Counted from the first letter of the stretch, positions 1 to 8,899 are shown. The stretch: DNA of 64,000 nucleotides from Ochrobactrum vermis (GCF_002975205.1 NZ_PCOC01000001.1:1984001-2048000); one strand, 5' to 3'. Made by a program: numbers and translations. Notes: generated by a model not told the origin, from the sequence alone.

Positions 1-2
1 AC

Positions 3-761
3 GGCGCCGAAGCGATCCGCTTCCCGCCCGGCATGAACCGCGCTTTCTTCGAAAAAAGCGGCTACATGAAAAGCTTCCCGCAACTGGCCGGTACGGTGCA
101 CAGCTTCTGCGGCTGCGAGCTTGACCATGTCAACCTCATCAAATGCATGGATGAAGGCACCGACTGGACGCTGGAACAGAAGGCGACGGACATCGTTCTG
201 ACGCCTGCAGCCTGTTACCCGCTCTATCCCACGATTGCCAGGCGCGGACCGCTGCCGCAGGGTGGCGGTCTTTACGACCTGCAATCCTACTGCTTCCGTC
301 ATGAACCTTCGGTCGACCCTGCCCGCCAGCAGCTTTTCCGCATGCGTGAATATGTGTGCATGGGCACCGAGGCCAATGTGATGGCATTCCGCCAGCTCTG
401 GATCGACCGTGGCACAGACATGATGAAGAAGGTCGGGCTGCCAGTTGAAATCGACGTCGCCAACGACCCGTTCTTCGGACGTGCAGGCAAGTTGCTGGTC
501 AACAACCAGCGCGACCAGAACCTGAAGTTCGAACTGCTGATCCCGATCACCAGCGTCGAGAAGCCGACCGCCTGCATGAGCTTCAACTATCATCAGGACC
601 AGTTCGGCGTGAAATGGGGCCTGTCGCTTGACGACGGTGCCGTGGCACACACCGCCTGCGTCGGGTTCGGACTGGAACGCATTGCACTGGCGCTCTTCCG
701 TCACCACGGTCTGGATGTTGAGATCTGGCCGGAAAATGTACGCAAGGAATTGTGGGGCTGA
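3..761 (+). CDS. Amino acid:[carrier protein] ligase, class II aaRS-like (5' partial)
   Basis: The 5' end is cut by the window; the frame is open from base 3 and 252 residues are visible. The family looks like a truncated class II seryl-tRNA synthetase but loads an amino acid (glycine or alanine in the studied members) onto the phosphopantetheine arm of a small carrier protein instead of tRNA. Counting from the Met at base 33, Cys61 (PAACYP), Glu106 (MREYVC) and Cys209 ([12 protein letters not shown]) are spaced 45 and 148 residues apart. This is the spacing I recall for the zinc ligands Cys131/Glu176/Cys279 of the Bradyrhizobium enzyme. The motif-3-like [12 protein letters not shown] is intact. 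The next gene starts within or just after its stop, so the two are co-translated. The carrier protein gene is expected upstream, outside the window. Confidence 0.88.
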   Translation, partial: GAEAIRFPPGMNRAFFEKSGYMKSFPQLAGTVHSFCGCELDHVNLIKCMDEGTDWTLEQKATDIVLTPAACYPLYPTIARRGPLPQGGGLYDLQSYCFRHEPSVDPARQQLFRMREYVCMGTEANVMAFRQLWIDRGTDMMKKVGLPVEIDVANDPFFGRAGKLLVNNQRDQNLKFELLIPITSVEKPTACMSFNYHQDQFGVKWGLSLDDGAVAHTACVGFGLERIALALFRHHGLDVEIWPENVRKELWG

Positions 762-769
762 TCGCGACT

Positions 770-1750
770 ATGCAGGCTGTTTTTCCGAACATCGCGCCCG
801 ACCGTTACACGCCGCACGCTTTGCATGCCCAGACGCGTATCTGGCCGGAAACCAACTGCTATGTCGATCTCTGGATCGAAGTGCTGGCAGCATTGGGTGT
901 CGCTCCGGAAGCCATGCTCGGCTTCACGCTCACACAGGATTTCGAGGGCGACCAGTTCACCTTCTTCAAGGTGCCGCTGGAAGACCTCGAAGCCCTGTAC
1001 GGGGTGCGGGCGACGGAGCTTGCAATTTTCGATCGTGTGGAAAGCCATGTGGCCGAGCAGATTGCACGCGGCCGCCTGTGCATGATCGAAATGGACAGCT
1101 ACTTCATGCCGGATACGCATGGCGTCAGCTACCGGACTGAACATGGCAAGACGACCATCGCCATCAATCGTATGGACGTTGAAAACCGCTCGCTGGATTA
1201 TTTCCACAATGGCGGTTTTTATCATCTGGAAGGCGACGATTTCGACGGTGTTCTTCAGCGTCATCTGACGGAAGTCGACCTGCCCTTCCTGCCGTACACG
1301 GAATTCGCCAAGTTTCCAAAGAATGTGCCGGATGAAGCGCATCAGCGACGCGTTGCAGAAATCCTTCTGGCACGCCATTTTGCTCGCAGGCCGAAAGAAA
1401 ACCCGATCCGCGCGTTTGCCAGCGCTTTTCCTGGACAGGTAGAAGCAATCGCAGAGCGTCCGTTCGGCTTCTTCCATAAATATGCCTTCAACACACTGCG
1501 TCAGCTCGGCGCAAATTTCGAACTCGCGGCAAGTCACCTCGACTGGCTGGGGCAAGGCAAGCGTTTTGCAACGGCCTCAACGGATGCCTTGCAGATTGCG
1601 GAAACAGCAAAGGCTGTTCAGTTCCAGCTCGCCCGTGCTGTGATGCGCAAGAAATTCGACGCATTGGCCGGAACGCTGCAACCCGCAGCAGATGCCTGGG
1701 ATCGGATGATGGCAGCGCTTGCAACGGAACTCGGTCGCGATGCGGCTTGA
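770..1750 (+). CDS. DUF1839 family protein, possible BtrH-like cysteine acyltransferase
   Basis: The protein has 326 residues and belongs to the DUF1839 family, whose members sit next to amino acid:carrier protein ligases; no function is established that I know of. I chose the ATG at 770; a GTG at 752 in the same frame would overlap the ligase stop. The N-terminal half shows an order of motifs like a papain-fold BtrH_N domain: Cys30 in ETNCYVDLW, then ALGV, then an Asp-Ser-Tyr strand (MIEMDSYFMPD, 106-115), His117 and His125, and a final D-Y-F-H-N-G-G-F strand at 143-150. BtrH transfers an acyl group from a carrier protein to an amine, which would fit the neighbour that loads the carrier. That assignment is inference from motif order only. 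The stop overlaps the next gene's start by 11 bases. Confidence 0.8.
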   Translation: MQAVFPNIAPDRYTPHALHAQTRIWPETNCYVDLWIEVLAALGVAPEAMLGFTLTQDFEGDQFTFFKVPLEDLEALYGVRATELAIFDRVESHVAEQIARGRLCMIEMDSYFMPDTHGVSYRTEHGKTTIAINRMDVENRSLDYFHNGGFYHLEGDDFDGVLQRHLTEVDLPFLPYTEFAKFPKNVPDEAHQRRVAEILLARHFARRPKENPIRAFASAFPGQVEAIAERPFGFFHKYAFNTLRQLGANFELAASHLDWLGQGKRFATASTDALQIAETAKAVQFQLARAVMRKKFDALAGTLQPAADAWDRMMAALATELGRDAA

Positions 1751-4190
1751 ACTGAACCCGACCAGCCGCCCACTCTCGACCGGGTGGCGGCTTGTCATCA
1801 CTGGCCCGGATGCGGCACAATCGCCGCACGACGCCAGGTCCGGTGAAACGATCGATGATGCCCCCGTGCCCGGCACGGTGGCGGAAGCCCTGGAAAGAGC
1901 CGGGCGTTTCGACCGAAAAAATCCCATACCGCTCGACAATCAGGATGCTTGGTATTTTCTCGATCTTGAGGAAACAGCCGGCCCTGCCACGCTCCATTTC
2001 GGTGGGCTTGCCACCATTTGCGACGTCTTTTTCAACGGCGAATTGCTGCTGCAAACCGACAGCATGTTTCTTGGCCATGACGTGCCCGTCATGCTGTCGG
2101 GCAAGGACGAACTTGCCCTGTGTTTTCGTGCACTCGCACCCCATCTCGGCCAGAAAGGTCCGCGTGCCCGCTGGCGCACGCAACTGATGAACACACAGGG
2201 CCTGCGCCTCATCCGCACAACGGCTCTAGGCTATATGCCCGGCTGGTGCCCGGAAGTGCACGCCGCAGGTCCGTGGCGGCCGATTTCAATCAGCCGCACC
2301 GATCCCGAAGCCATATCCGACATCTCCATTCAGGCAAGATTGGCCGAAACCGGCAATGGAGAACTTCAAGTCAGTTTTACCTATAGCGGCAAGGCCGCAA
2401 CGCCCACCCTCCATTGCGCGGGGCAACAGGTCGTCTGCGAACGTCAGACCGGCGATCAATGGGCGGCACGGCTGACGCTTCCCAATGTCGAACCATGGTG
2501 GCCACACACGCACGGCAATCCGGCGCTTCACAATGTCGAACTTTCGCTCCACGGTGAAAAGCAGTTGCTCGGGCGCACCGGTTTTCGCCGCATCGAGGTC
2601 GACCGCGGGACGGACGGCAAGGGATTTGCACTCAGGATCAATGGCGAAAAGATCTTCTGTCGTGGCGCGGCATGGAGCTCCGCCGATATCGTCCGCCTTC
2701 CCGGCGCGCGCGGCGATTACGAACCGTGGCTGAAGCTCGCACAGGAAGCGGGCATGAACATGCTGCGGCTGAGCGGCATCACCGCCTACGAAACACCGGA
2801 CTTCTACGCGCTTTGCGACGAGCTGGGCATCATGGTGTGGCAGGACTTCATGTTCGCCAATTTCGATTACCCGGTGAAAGACGAAGCGTTTATCGCGAAA
2901 GTACAAGCGGAAGCTCCCCAGCTTCTCACTGCCATCAGACATGCCCCATCGCTGACGGTCCTTTGCGGCGGTAGCGAAATTTACCAGCAGGGCGCGATGA
3001 TGGGCCTGCCGGAAGCAACCTGGAAAGGTCCGCTGACCGAGGAAATTCTACCCGGTATTGCTGGTGAGCTTTGCCCGAATATTCCCTATGTGCCGAATTC
3101 GCCCTGCGACGGTGCCCTGCCCTTCATCAGCAATGAAGGTGTCAGTCACTATTACGGCGTCAGTGCCTATTGCCGTCCGCTGGAAGATGCACGACGGGCG
3201 GAAGTACGTTTTGCGACCGAATGTCTGGCCTTCTCCAACGTGCCGGAAGCACGCACGCTGAAAACCCGTCTCGATGTACCTCCGGTTCACGATCCGCGCT
3301 GGAAGGCACGTGTGCCCCGCGATCGCGGCGTGTCCTGGGATTTCGAGGACGTGCGGGACGCCTATCTGGAGATGTTATACGGTTACGATCCAGCGCGATT
3401 GCGGCGTGAGGACGTGGAACAATATCTCCACCTTTCCCGTGCCGTCACAACAGAGGTGATGGAAACGACCTTTGCCGAGTGGAGACGCCCCGAAAGCACC
3501 TGTTTTGGTGCACTTCTCTGGATGTTTCAGGATCTTCTGCCGGGTGCCGGCTGGGGCATGATCGATGCGACCGGCGAGCCCAAAGCTTCGTGGTACGGAC
3601 TCAAACGCGCCTTCCGTTCGCAGCAGCTCGCCTTGACCGATGAAGGCATCAACGGCCTCGCGATTCACATTCTGAACGAGCAGTTGGAATCCGCTGATCT
3701 TTCGCTTGAATTAGCATGTCTGCGCGCCGGGTCGCAGCCGGTAGTTTCCGGTCGCCGCGATCTTGCAATAGCCGGCCGTTCAGCGATAACCATTCCTGCC
3801 ACCGACCTGTTCGGCGCATTCTTCGATGTCACTTACGCCTATCGTTTCGGTCCTGCGGCACATGACGTAACGGTGGCTCGACTGAAGCGTAATAATATTA
3901 CGGCCGCCGAAGCGTTTCACTTCCCGCTCGGACGAACAAAGGCCTTTCACGACGCTGCTATCGAAGCTGTGCCGGTCGAAGAGAACGGGAACTGGTTCCT
4001 CGACCTGAAAACGCCAGTGCTGGCCCAATCCGTCAGCATCGATGCAGGTGACTGGCGCGCAGCGGAGAACTGGTTTCACCTTGCTCCAAACGAGACGAAA
4101 CGCATCGCGCTCATCCAGCGCAAGGATGCGCCGGAGAAACCAACGGGTGAAATCCGCATCGCCGGTTCGTCGCGGATCGTCTGGTTCTAG
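1740..4190 (+). CDS. Glycoside hydrolase family 2-like protein (beta-mannosidase/exo-glucosaminidase type)
   Basis: 816 residues. The ATG at 1740 is chosen because it overlaps the DUF1839 stop; a TTG at 1719 is less likely. The layout is that of GH2: an N-terminal jelly-roll (about 1-160), an immunoglobulin-like domain (about 160-265), a TIM barrel (about 265-600) and C-terminal beta domains. The barrel carries the stretch LSGITAYETPDFYALCDE and WQDFMFA, typical of beta-mannosidase relatives. The probable acid/base is Glu413 in CGGSEI and the probable nucleophile is Glu494 in FATECLAF, 81 residues apart. The residue before the acid/base is Ser rather than the usual Asn; exo-glucosaminidases have a comparable Gly-Ser-Asp motif. 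There is no signal peptide, so a cytoplasmic role is likely. The TAG stop is formed by the end of a family A repeat. Confidence 0.8.
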   Translation: MRLELNPTSRPLSTGWRLVITGPDAAQSPHDARSGETIDDAPVPGTVAEALERAGRFDRKNPIPLDNQDAWYFLDLEETAGPATLHFGGLATICDVFFNGELLLQTDSMFLGHDVPVMLSGKDELALCFRALAPHLGQKGPRARWRTQLMNTQGLRLIRTTALGYMPGWCPEVHAAGPWRPISISRTDPEAISDISIQARLAETGNGELQVSFTYSGKAATPTLHCAGQQVVCERQTGDQWAARLTLPNVEPWWPHTHGNPALHNVELSLHGEKQLLGRTGFRRIEVDRGTDGKGFALRINGEKIFCRGAAWSSADIVRLPGARGDYEPWLKLAQEAGMNMLRLSGITAYETPDFYALCDELGIMVWQDFMFANFDYPVKDEAFIAKVQAEAPQLLTAIRHAPSLTVLCGGSEIYQQGAMMGLPEATWKGPLTEEILPGIAGELCPNIPYVPNSPCDGALPFISNEGVSHYYGVSAYCRPLEDARRAEVRFATECLAFSNVPEARTLKTRLDVPPVHDPRWKARVPRDRGVSWDFEDVRDAYLEMLYGYDPARLRREDVEQYLHLSRAVTTEVMETTFAEWRRPESTCFGALLWMFQDLLPGAGWGMIDATGEPKASWYGLKRAFRSQQLALTDEGINGLAIHILNEQLESADLSLELACLRAGSQPVVSGRRDLAIAGRSAITIPATDLFGAFFDVTYAYRFGPAAHDVTVARLKRNNITAAEAFHFPLGRTKAFHDAAIEAVPVEENGNWFLDLKTPVLAQSVSIDAGDWRAAENWFHLAPNETKRIALIQRKDAPEKPTGEIRIAGSSRIVWF

Positions 4191-4287
4191 AGCGCATCCC
4201 GAAAAGTGTGAAACGGTTTTCGGAACAAGATGCACGCTAAAACACACAGTTAGAGCGCCGATCCGATCCAATCAGATCGGCGCTCTA
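4188..4287. repeat. Family A intergenic palindromic repeat, copy A1 (two modules)
   Basis: Module 1 begins TAGAGCGCATCCCGAAAAG and contains AAACGGTTTTCGG; module 2 starts TAGAGCGCCGAT and ends ATCGGCGCTCTA, a long palindrome. It fills the whole gap between the two converging genes. The stop codons of both (TAG on plus, TAG on minus) are its two ends. Other copies are at 28620, 44567 and 55810. It resembles the rhizobial intergenic mosaic elements (RIME) in design. Confidence 0.85.
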
Positions 4288-6063
4288 ATCCCGCAAGGCC
4301 AGCGAACGGATCGCGTCGATATAGATTTCGCGTGAATGCTCGGGCGTCAAATTATGATCGGCATCGGGAATGATGGCGACTGACGCATTGTCGAAACCCT
4401 GCAGGTCGGTGCCGACCTGATCGAAATAGAAATCGAAATGTTCGCGCCCGATATCCTTTTCAGCGTAGATGAGCGCTAGCGGAACCTCACGCAGCTTCAG
4501 TTCGTCAAAAGCCGAATAGACGGCCCGTCCTTCCACTGTGCGGCTACGCAGGAGCTTGCGTGCCAGATTGCGAACGCGCCCGACAACCCCGCGCGTGAGG
4601 TTGCGCAGGATAGCGCGGATATCCAGTTCACCGCGAAACAGGCGCTGGAACGTTTCGGCACGCAGCGCGCGACTGCCATAATCCTCCAGCGTACGCTTGC
4701 CTTCGCGAACTGCATCTTCAACCGAGCGGCCCGGCGCCCAGTAGAATGTCTCTGGATTGACCAGAACCGCACCCGAAATACGTTCATCTTTTAAAGCACT
4801 GTGGAACCCCAGAAATGCGCCGCTGCATCGTCCGGCCACAACAGGGCGACCCCAGCCGATAGCGTCGAGATAATCAAGGGCTTCGGCAACATCTGTCTCC
4901 GGTCCTCGAGTATAAAGCACCTGCTCTGGCATCTCCGAATTGGGCGGGCTATCGCCAGCATTCGCAATGTCGAAGCGCAGGGAAGCCATCCCTTCCCGTG
5001 CAAGCTTGCGTGCCATGTCGACGGTGGTGCGGCCCCATCCAACGCGTCGGTCATAGGATGCCGACAGCAACAGGACAGTCCTGCCGCGCCGTTCGCCCAA
5101 GGGCGCGCAGAGAACGCCGGACAGGCGATTGCCAGAACCGAAAGAAACGGGCGTTTCGTTAAAACCGTCACCCGTCAAAGTGCCGCCAAGCGCGTTATCG
5201 TTCGGCTTGTTTTGCGCAGGCTCAGACCCTGCAAGGCCTGCCACCCAGCTGACAAGCCGATCCGCGACCTCCAGAGGCAGACGCGAAATGACCGGGTTCG
5301 AAATCAGTTTGTCGTAATCGGCAAAAGCTTCAACCGTTATATCCGTGCCGAGCTTTTCCAGATGCGTCGCCAGTTCAGCATCGTTCGGACGATCCGTCCG
5401 CGCCAGCAAAAGACATTGCGGCGCGGGCTTCACCTCCAGCGACAGAAGATTGATCTTCTTCACATCGGTGGCCACTTCCGGCTGCATTGTCAAAGATGCA
5501 ATGGAAACGCTGTTCTTGATCCTCTGTTCATCCGTCAGTCCCAGATCGGCATCGACCATGCTCGACCAGACGGCCAGTTCACGCGTGTAGAACCGTCCCG
5601 AGATGACCGGCGCCAGTAGCGCCAGTGCCGCAATGCCCTCGATCCGTGCTGCAGTTTCGGCCGCAATGGCGGCTCCAAGGCTCTGACCGATGATAACGAC
5701 GCGGCTTGCCCCTGACAGGTCGCGTGCTTTCCGGGCAGCCTCCACCAACGTATTTCGCCAGAGCTCCAGCCCGTTTGAAAAATCGATGTCGTCGCGTCCG
5801 TCGCCCGTGCCGGGCCAGTCAAAACGGAAAGAAGCGATGCCATGCGTCGAGAGTTCATCGGCAATGATGCGCCAGAACTTGCGTGTTGTGCAGAGTTCTT
5901 CGAGCCCCCAGGGACTTGCAAGTACGACGACTGTCTCGAGAGATTGGCCAACGGGAGCCTGAAAAAGGCCCAGCGTCTCGCAGAAGACGACAGGGCTGGC
6001 GGCAGACCGCACAGTACTTGCCGATTGCCTGAAGGATGTTTCGCTTTCCACCCTGTCGCCCAT
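4285..6063 (-). CDS. Protein with two alpha/beta-hydrolase domains
   Basis: 592 residues from the ATG at 6063; a TTG two codons upstream is possible. Two alpha/beta-hydrolase modules follow each other. The first (about 25-280) has FDWPGTGDG and the nucleophile elbow GQSLG with Ser128. The second (about 300-590) has FDIANAGDS, the elbow GRCSG with Ser414, and a late DADHNLTP that could give the catalytic His. The GRCSG elbow is like that of hydrolases linked to exosortase/exopolysaccharide loci. No signal peptide is seen. The gene converges on the GH2 gene and probably belongs to the same functional locus, acting as an esterase, thioesterase or acyltransferase. The substrate is unknown. Confidence 0.75.
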   Translation of the reverse strand: MGDRVESETSFRQSASTVRSAASPVVFCETLGLFQAPVGQSLETVVVLASPWGLEELCTTRKFWRIIADELSTHGIASFRFDWPGTGDGRDDIDFSNGLELWRNTLVEAARKARDLSGASRVVIIGQSLGAAIAAETAARIEGIAALALLAPVISGRFYTRELAVWSSMVDADLGLTDEQRIKNSVSIASLTMQPEVATDVKKINLLSLEVKPAPQCLLLARTDRPNDAELATHLEKLGTDITVEAFADYDKLISNPVISRLPLEVADRLVSWVAGLAGSEPAQNKPNDNALGGTLTGDGFNETPVSFGSGNRLSGVLCAPLGERRGRTVLLLSASYDRRVGWGRTTVDMARKLAREGMASLRFDIANAGDSPPNSEMPEQVLYTRGPETDVAEALDYLDAIGWGRPVVAGRCSGAFLGFHSALKDERISGAVLVNPETFYWAPGRSVEDAVREGKRTLEDYGSRALRAETFQRLFRGELDIRAILRNLTRGVVGRVRNLARKLLRSRTVEGRAVYSAFDELKLREVPLALIYAEKDIGREHFDFYFDQVGTDLQGFDNASVAIIPDADHNLTPEHSREIYIDAIRSLALRD

Positions 6064-6158
6064 GCCCAATACACCCCATTACAGAAATTACATCCTGCAA
6101 TAATGGAAATTGCGTATGGCACAAGGGTTTATCGCTTTGATTGCGAAAGCGTGTCCCC

Positions 6159-6177
6159 GCCGCGCATCAAGCGCGGC
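6159..6177 (-). terminator. GC-rich hairpin after ocd
   Basis: GCCGCGC-atcaa-GCGCGGC, a 7-bp perfect stem just downstream of the ocd stop on the minus strand. There is no U-tract, so a factor-dependent or weak terminator, or a stabilising 3' hairpin, is possible. Confidence 0.4.
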
Positions 6178-6227
6178 AGGGTTGCAACAGGTGGAGCGTG
6201 TGCTCCAAAAATGGAAGTCACTCCAAA

Positions 6228-7304
6228 TCAGGCTGCGGGCTTGGTTTTTTCCGCCTGAAGCTGCTGTTTGTGGCGCAACAACATGCCATAAAGATCGCGT
6301 GGCTCATCCGGATCAGCCAGCAGATCGAGCTGCTCATAGAAGCCCGTATCTTTCAGCTTGTCACGAACATAGCGCAGTGCCGAAAAGTCTTCCGTAGCAA
6401 AGCCAACCGAATCGAACAGCGTAATCTGACGCGCATCCTTGCGGCCTTCAGTCTTGCCGGTAATCACTTCCCACAATTCATTGACAGGATAATCTTCCGG
6501 AAGCTGCTGAATTTCGCCTTCAATGCGGGTCTGCGGCGGGTATTCGACAAAGATGTCCGAACGGCGGAGGATATCGCCGTGCAGTTCGGTCTTGCCGGGG
6601 CAATCGCCGCCAACCGCGTTGATATGCACACCAGCACCAACCATGTTGTCGGTCAGGATCGTCGCATTGAGCTTGTCGGCAGTGACAGTGGTGATGATGT
6701 TCGCACCCTCGACCACTTCCTCGACATCCTTGCAAATCACGATATCAATGCCTGCGCCTTCGAGATTGCGCGCGCATTTTTCCGAAGCCGTGCGGTCAAT
6801 ATCGTAAAGACGCAGCTTGTCGATGCCGAGAATTGCCTTGAACGCCAAAGCCTGAAATTCGCTCTGCGCGCCATTGCCGATGATCGCCATCGTGCGTGCG
6901 TTCTTTGGTGCAAGATGCTTGGCCGCAACGGCCGAGGTTGCAGCCGTGCGCAGCGCCGTCAGAATGGTCATTTCGGTCAGAAGCATCGGATAGCCGCTGC
7001 CAACATCCGAAAGGACGCCAAAAGCCGTGACCGTCTGCAAGCCATCACGCGTATTCTTCGGATGACCGTTCACATATTTGAAGCCGTACATCGTACCGTC
7101 GCTTGTCGGCATCAGCTCGATCACGCCCTCATCGGAATGCGAAGCCACGCGCGGGGTCTTGTCGAAGCTTTCCCAGCGGCGGAAATCCTCTTCCACATAA
7201 TCGGCGAGTTCTTTGAGGAAGGTCTCGACGCCGACGGAAAGCACCAGCTTCATCATGTGATCGACACTGACGAAAGGAACGATATTGAGGTTCGGTTGGG
7301 TCAT
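6228..7304 (-). CDS. ocd: Ornithine cyclodeaminase
   Basis: 358 residues, full length for the family. It converts L-ornithine to L-proline and ammonia using bound NAD in the cytoplasm. The sequence shows the dinucleotide site IGNGAQSEFQA, the downstream acidic motif NAVGGDCPGKTEL with the Asp expected to act in catalysis, and the N-terminal substrate region (MPTSDGTMYGFKYVNGHP). It lies 66 bases after the arginase gene on the same strand, so the pair forms an arginine to ornithine to proline operon. The divergent Lrp-type regulator beyond arginase is the likely activator, as for the arcAB/argR arrangement described in Agrobacterium. A closely related mu-crystallin type dehydrogenase is excluded by length and context. 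Confidence 0.95.
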   Translation of the reverse strand: MTQPNLNIVPFVSVDHMMKLVLSVGVETFLKELADYVEEDFRRWESFDKTPRVASHSDEGVIELMPTSDGTMYGFKYVNGHPKNTRDGLQTVTAFGVLSDVGSGYPMLLTEMTILTALRTAATSAVAAKHLAPKNARTMAIIGNGAQSEFQALAFKAILGIDKLRLYDIDRTASEKCARNLEGAGIDIVICKDVEEVVEGANIITTVTADKLNATILTDNMVGAGVHINAVGGDCPGKTELHGDILRRSDIFVEYPPQTRIEGEIQQLPEDYPVNELWEVITGKTEGRKDARQITLFDSVGFATEDFSALRYVRDKLKDTGFYEQLDLLADPDEPRDLYGMLLRHKQQLQAEKTKPAA

Positions 7305-7370
7305 TATTACTCCTTAGCATCCAGCGACAGACCATTGGATCTTGCACAGCGGTGAATGCGGTCTTCTGAA

Positions 7371-8291
7371 TCAATAGTTGATGGTTGGACGGTCCATGAC
7401 GCTGCGGCCCAAAAGGCTCGCCATCAGGTCAACCATCACAGTTGCGGTGCGACCGCGTTCATCAAGAAACGGGTTAAGCTCAACGAGATCGAGGCTCGTC
7501 ACCAGATCGCTGTCATGCAGCATTTCCATGATGAGATGCGCTTCACGGAAGGTCGCGCCGCCCGGAACCGTGGTACCAACAGCTGGCGCAATCGACGGCT
7601 CAAGGAAGTCAACATCCAGGCTTACATGCAGAAGGCCGTTTTCGTCCTTCACGCGCTGGAGGAAGCGGCGCAACAGAGCTGCCACGCCATGCTCATCGAT
7701 GAGACGCATGTCATAGACTGCAACATCGGTCTGCTTGATCGCAGCGCGTTCTGCCGGATCGACACTGCGAATACCCATCATGCAAACATTGGCGGGATCA
7801 ATCGGTGCTGCCACTGCCGGGAAATAGCCGTCGAAGCCCTTCTGGCCCGTGTAATAGGCCACAGGTGTGCCATGCAGATTGCCGCTGCCGGTGGTTTCCA
7901 GCGTGTGGAAATCCGTATGGGCGTCAAGCCACAGCACAAACTGCTTGCGGCCCATTTCAGCGGCGCGTCGCGCGATGCCGGGAACAGTGCCTGCGGCAAG
8001 CAGATGATCGCCACCGAGGAAGATCGGAAAACCTTCCTCACTCTCACGATAAGCAGCTTCACTGATGGCTTCGATCCAGGCGACAGCCTGCGGCAAAGCC
8101 TTGATCACAGGATTGGGATGTGTCAGCTGGCGCAGTTCAGCCGGGGCCAGATTGCCGAGATCGGTAAACTCGTGGCCAAGCTCGCGAATCGCATCCGCAA
8201 TGCCAGCGGCGCGATAACCGTCTGGGCCCATATTGCAGCCCAGACGACCCGTGCCTTCCTGAACAGGCAATCCCAAAATCTTGCAATGCAT
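7371..8291 (-). CDS. rocF: Arginase
   Basis: 306 residues. It hydrolyses L-arginine to L-ornithine and urea with a binuclear manganese centre. Metal-binding motifs are all visible: GGDHLLAAG (His), DAHTDFHT (two Asp, one His) and SLDVDFLEPSIAP (two Asp). The C-terminal VELNPFLDERGRTA is the usual arginase end motif. The product feeds the next gene, ocd. The start at 8291 leaves a 131-base divergent promoter region shared with the Lrp-type regulator. Urea released here would be handled elsewhere; no urease gene is in this window. Confidence 0.96.
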   Translation of the reverse strand: MHCKILGLPVQEGTGRLGCNMGPDGYRAAGIADAIRELGHEFTDLGNLAPAELRQLTHPNPVIKALPQAVAWIEAISEAAYRESEEGFPIFLGGDHLLAAGTVPGIARRAAEMGRKQFVLWLDAHTDFHTLETTGSGNLHGTPVAYYTGQKGFDGYFPAVAAPIDPANVCMMGIRSVDPAERAAIKQTDVAVYDMRLIDEHGVAALLRRFLQRVKDENGLLHVSLDVDFLEPSIAPAVGTTVPGGATFREAHLIMEMLHDSDLVTSLDLVELNPFLDERGRTATVMVDLMASLLGRSVMDRPTINY

Positions 8292-8422
8292 AAAGTGCTA
8301 CTCCAGAGAAATTATTATCCTAGATTGACCATTTACGCTTGGCGATGTGAAGCAACCGGATTGGCAATTTTAACGGTTTGGTTTATCAGAATGTCGGATT
8401 GGCTTTTCAAAATGGAGAAAAC

Positions 8423-8860
8423 ATGGACGATCTGGATGAAAAGCTGATCACGCTTTTACGTCACAATGGCCGGCGCAGCATTTCGGATGTGGCAATCGAT
8501 CTTGGCGTTTCCCGCGCGACAGTTCGCTCGCGCATGGAACGTCTGGAACAGTCTGGCGACATCATCGGCTATACAGTGATCCTGCGGTCAGATGCGGTTG
8601 ATCTGCCGGTGCGAGGCATCATGATGATCGAAATCGAAGGCCATGTTGCCGATCGTGTGGTCAAGGCGCTTGGCGGCTTTTCGGAAATTTCCGCCGTTCA
8701 CACCACCAATGGTCGTTTCGATCTGGTGGTGGAACTGGGTGCTGCGACACTGACCGATTTCGATGCCGTTCTGCGCCGCATTCGACTGGTGCCAGGCATC
8801 AAGGCCAGCGAAACCAATCTGCTGTTGGCAACACCGCGTTCAACACGGGCACGTCTGTAA
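8423..8860 (+). CDS. Lrp/AsnC family regulator of the arginase-ocd operon
   Basis: 145 residues from the ATG at 8423, which has a GGAGAAA site just upstream; the open frame extends 15 codons further but without a ribosome site. An N-terminal helix-turn-helix (DVAIDLGVSRATVRSRMERLE, about 20-42) is followed by the RAM/ligand-binding domain from about 60 on. Divergent from arginase, so it probably senses arginine or ornithine and activates rocF-ocd, as the ArgR-type Lrp proteins of Agrobacterium do. The ligand is inferred from context only. Confidence 0.88.
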   Translation: MDDLDEKLITLLRHNGRRSISDVAIDLGVSRATVRSRMERLEQSGDIIGYTVILRSDAVDLPVRGIMMIEIEGHVADRVVKALGGFSEISAVHTTNGRFDLVVELGAATLTDFDAVLRRIRLVPGIKASETNLLLATPRSTRARL

Positions 8861-8862
8861 TA

Positions 8863-8892
8863 AAAAAGCCGGGATCAAATCCCGGCTTTTGT
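8863..8892. terminator. Bidirectional intrinsic terminator between lrp and the OYE gene
   Basis: AAAAGCCGGGAT-caa-ATCCCGGCTTTT: a 12-bp stem with A-tract on one side and T-tract on the other, serving the two converging genes. Confidence 0.9.
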
Positions 8893-8899
8893 CCCATGA

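Noticed and set aside
701..1555. 284-codon frame antisense to the DUF1839 gene
   Set aside because: No ribosome site or domain; it crosses from one real gene into another on the opposite strand. A coding shadow.
6141..7355. 404-codon frame antisense to ornithine cyclodeaminase
   Set aside because: The minus-strand enzyme has all motifs; the plus-strand frame is a shadow.
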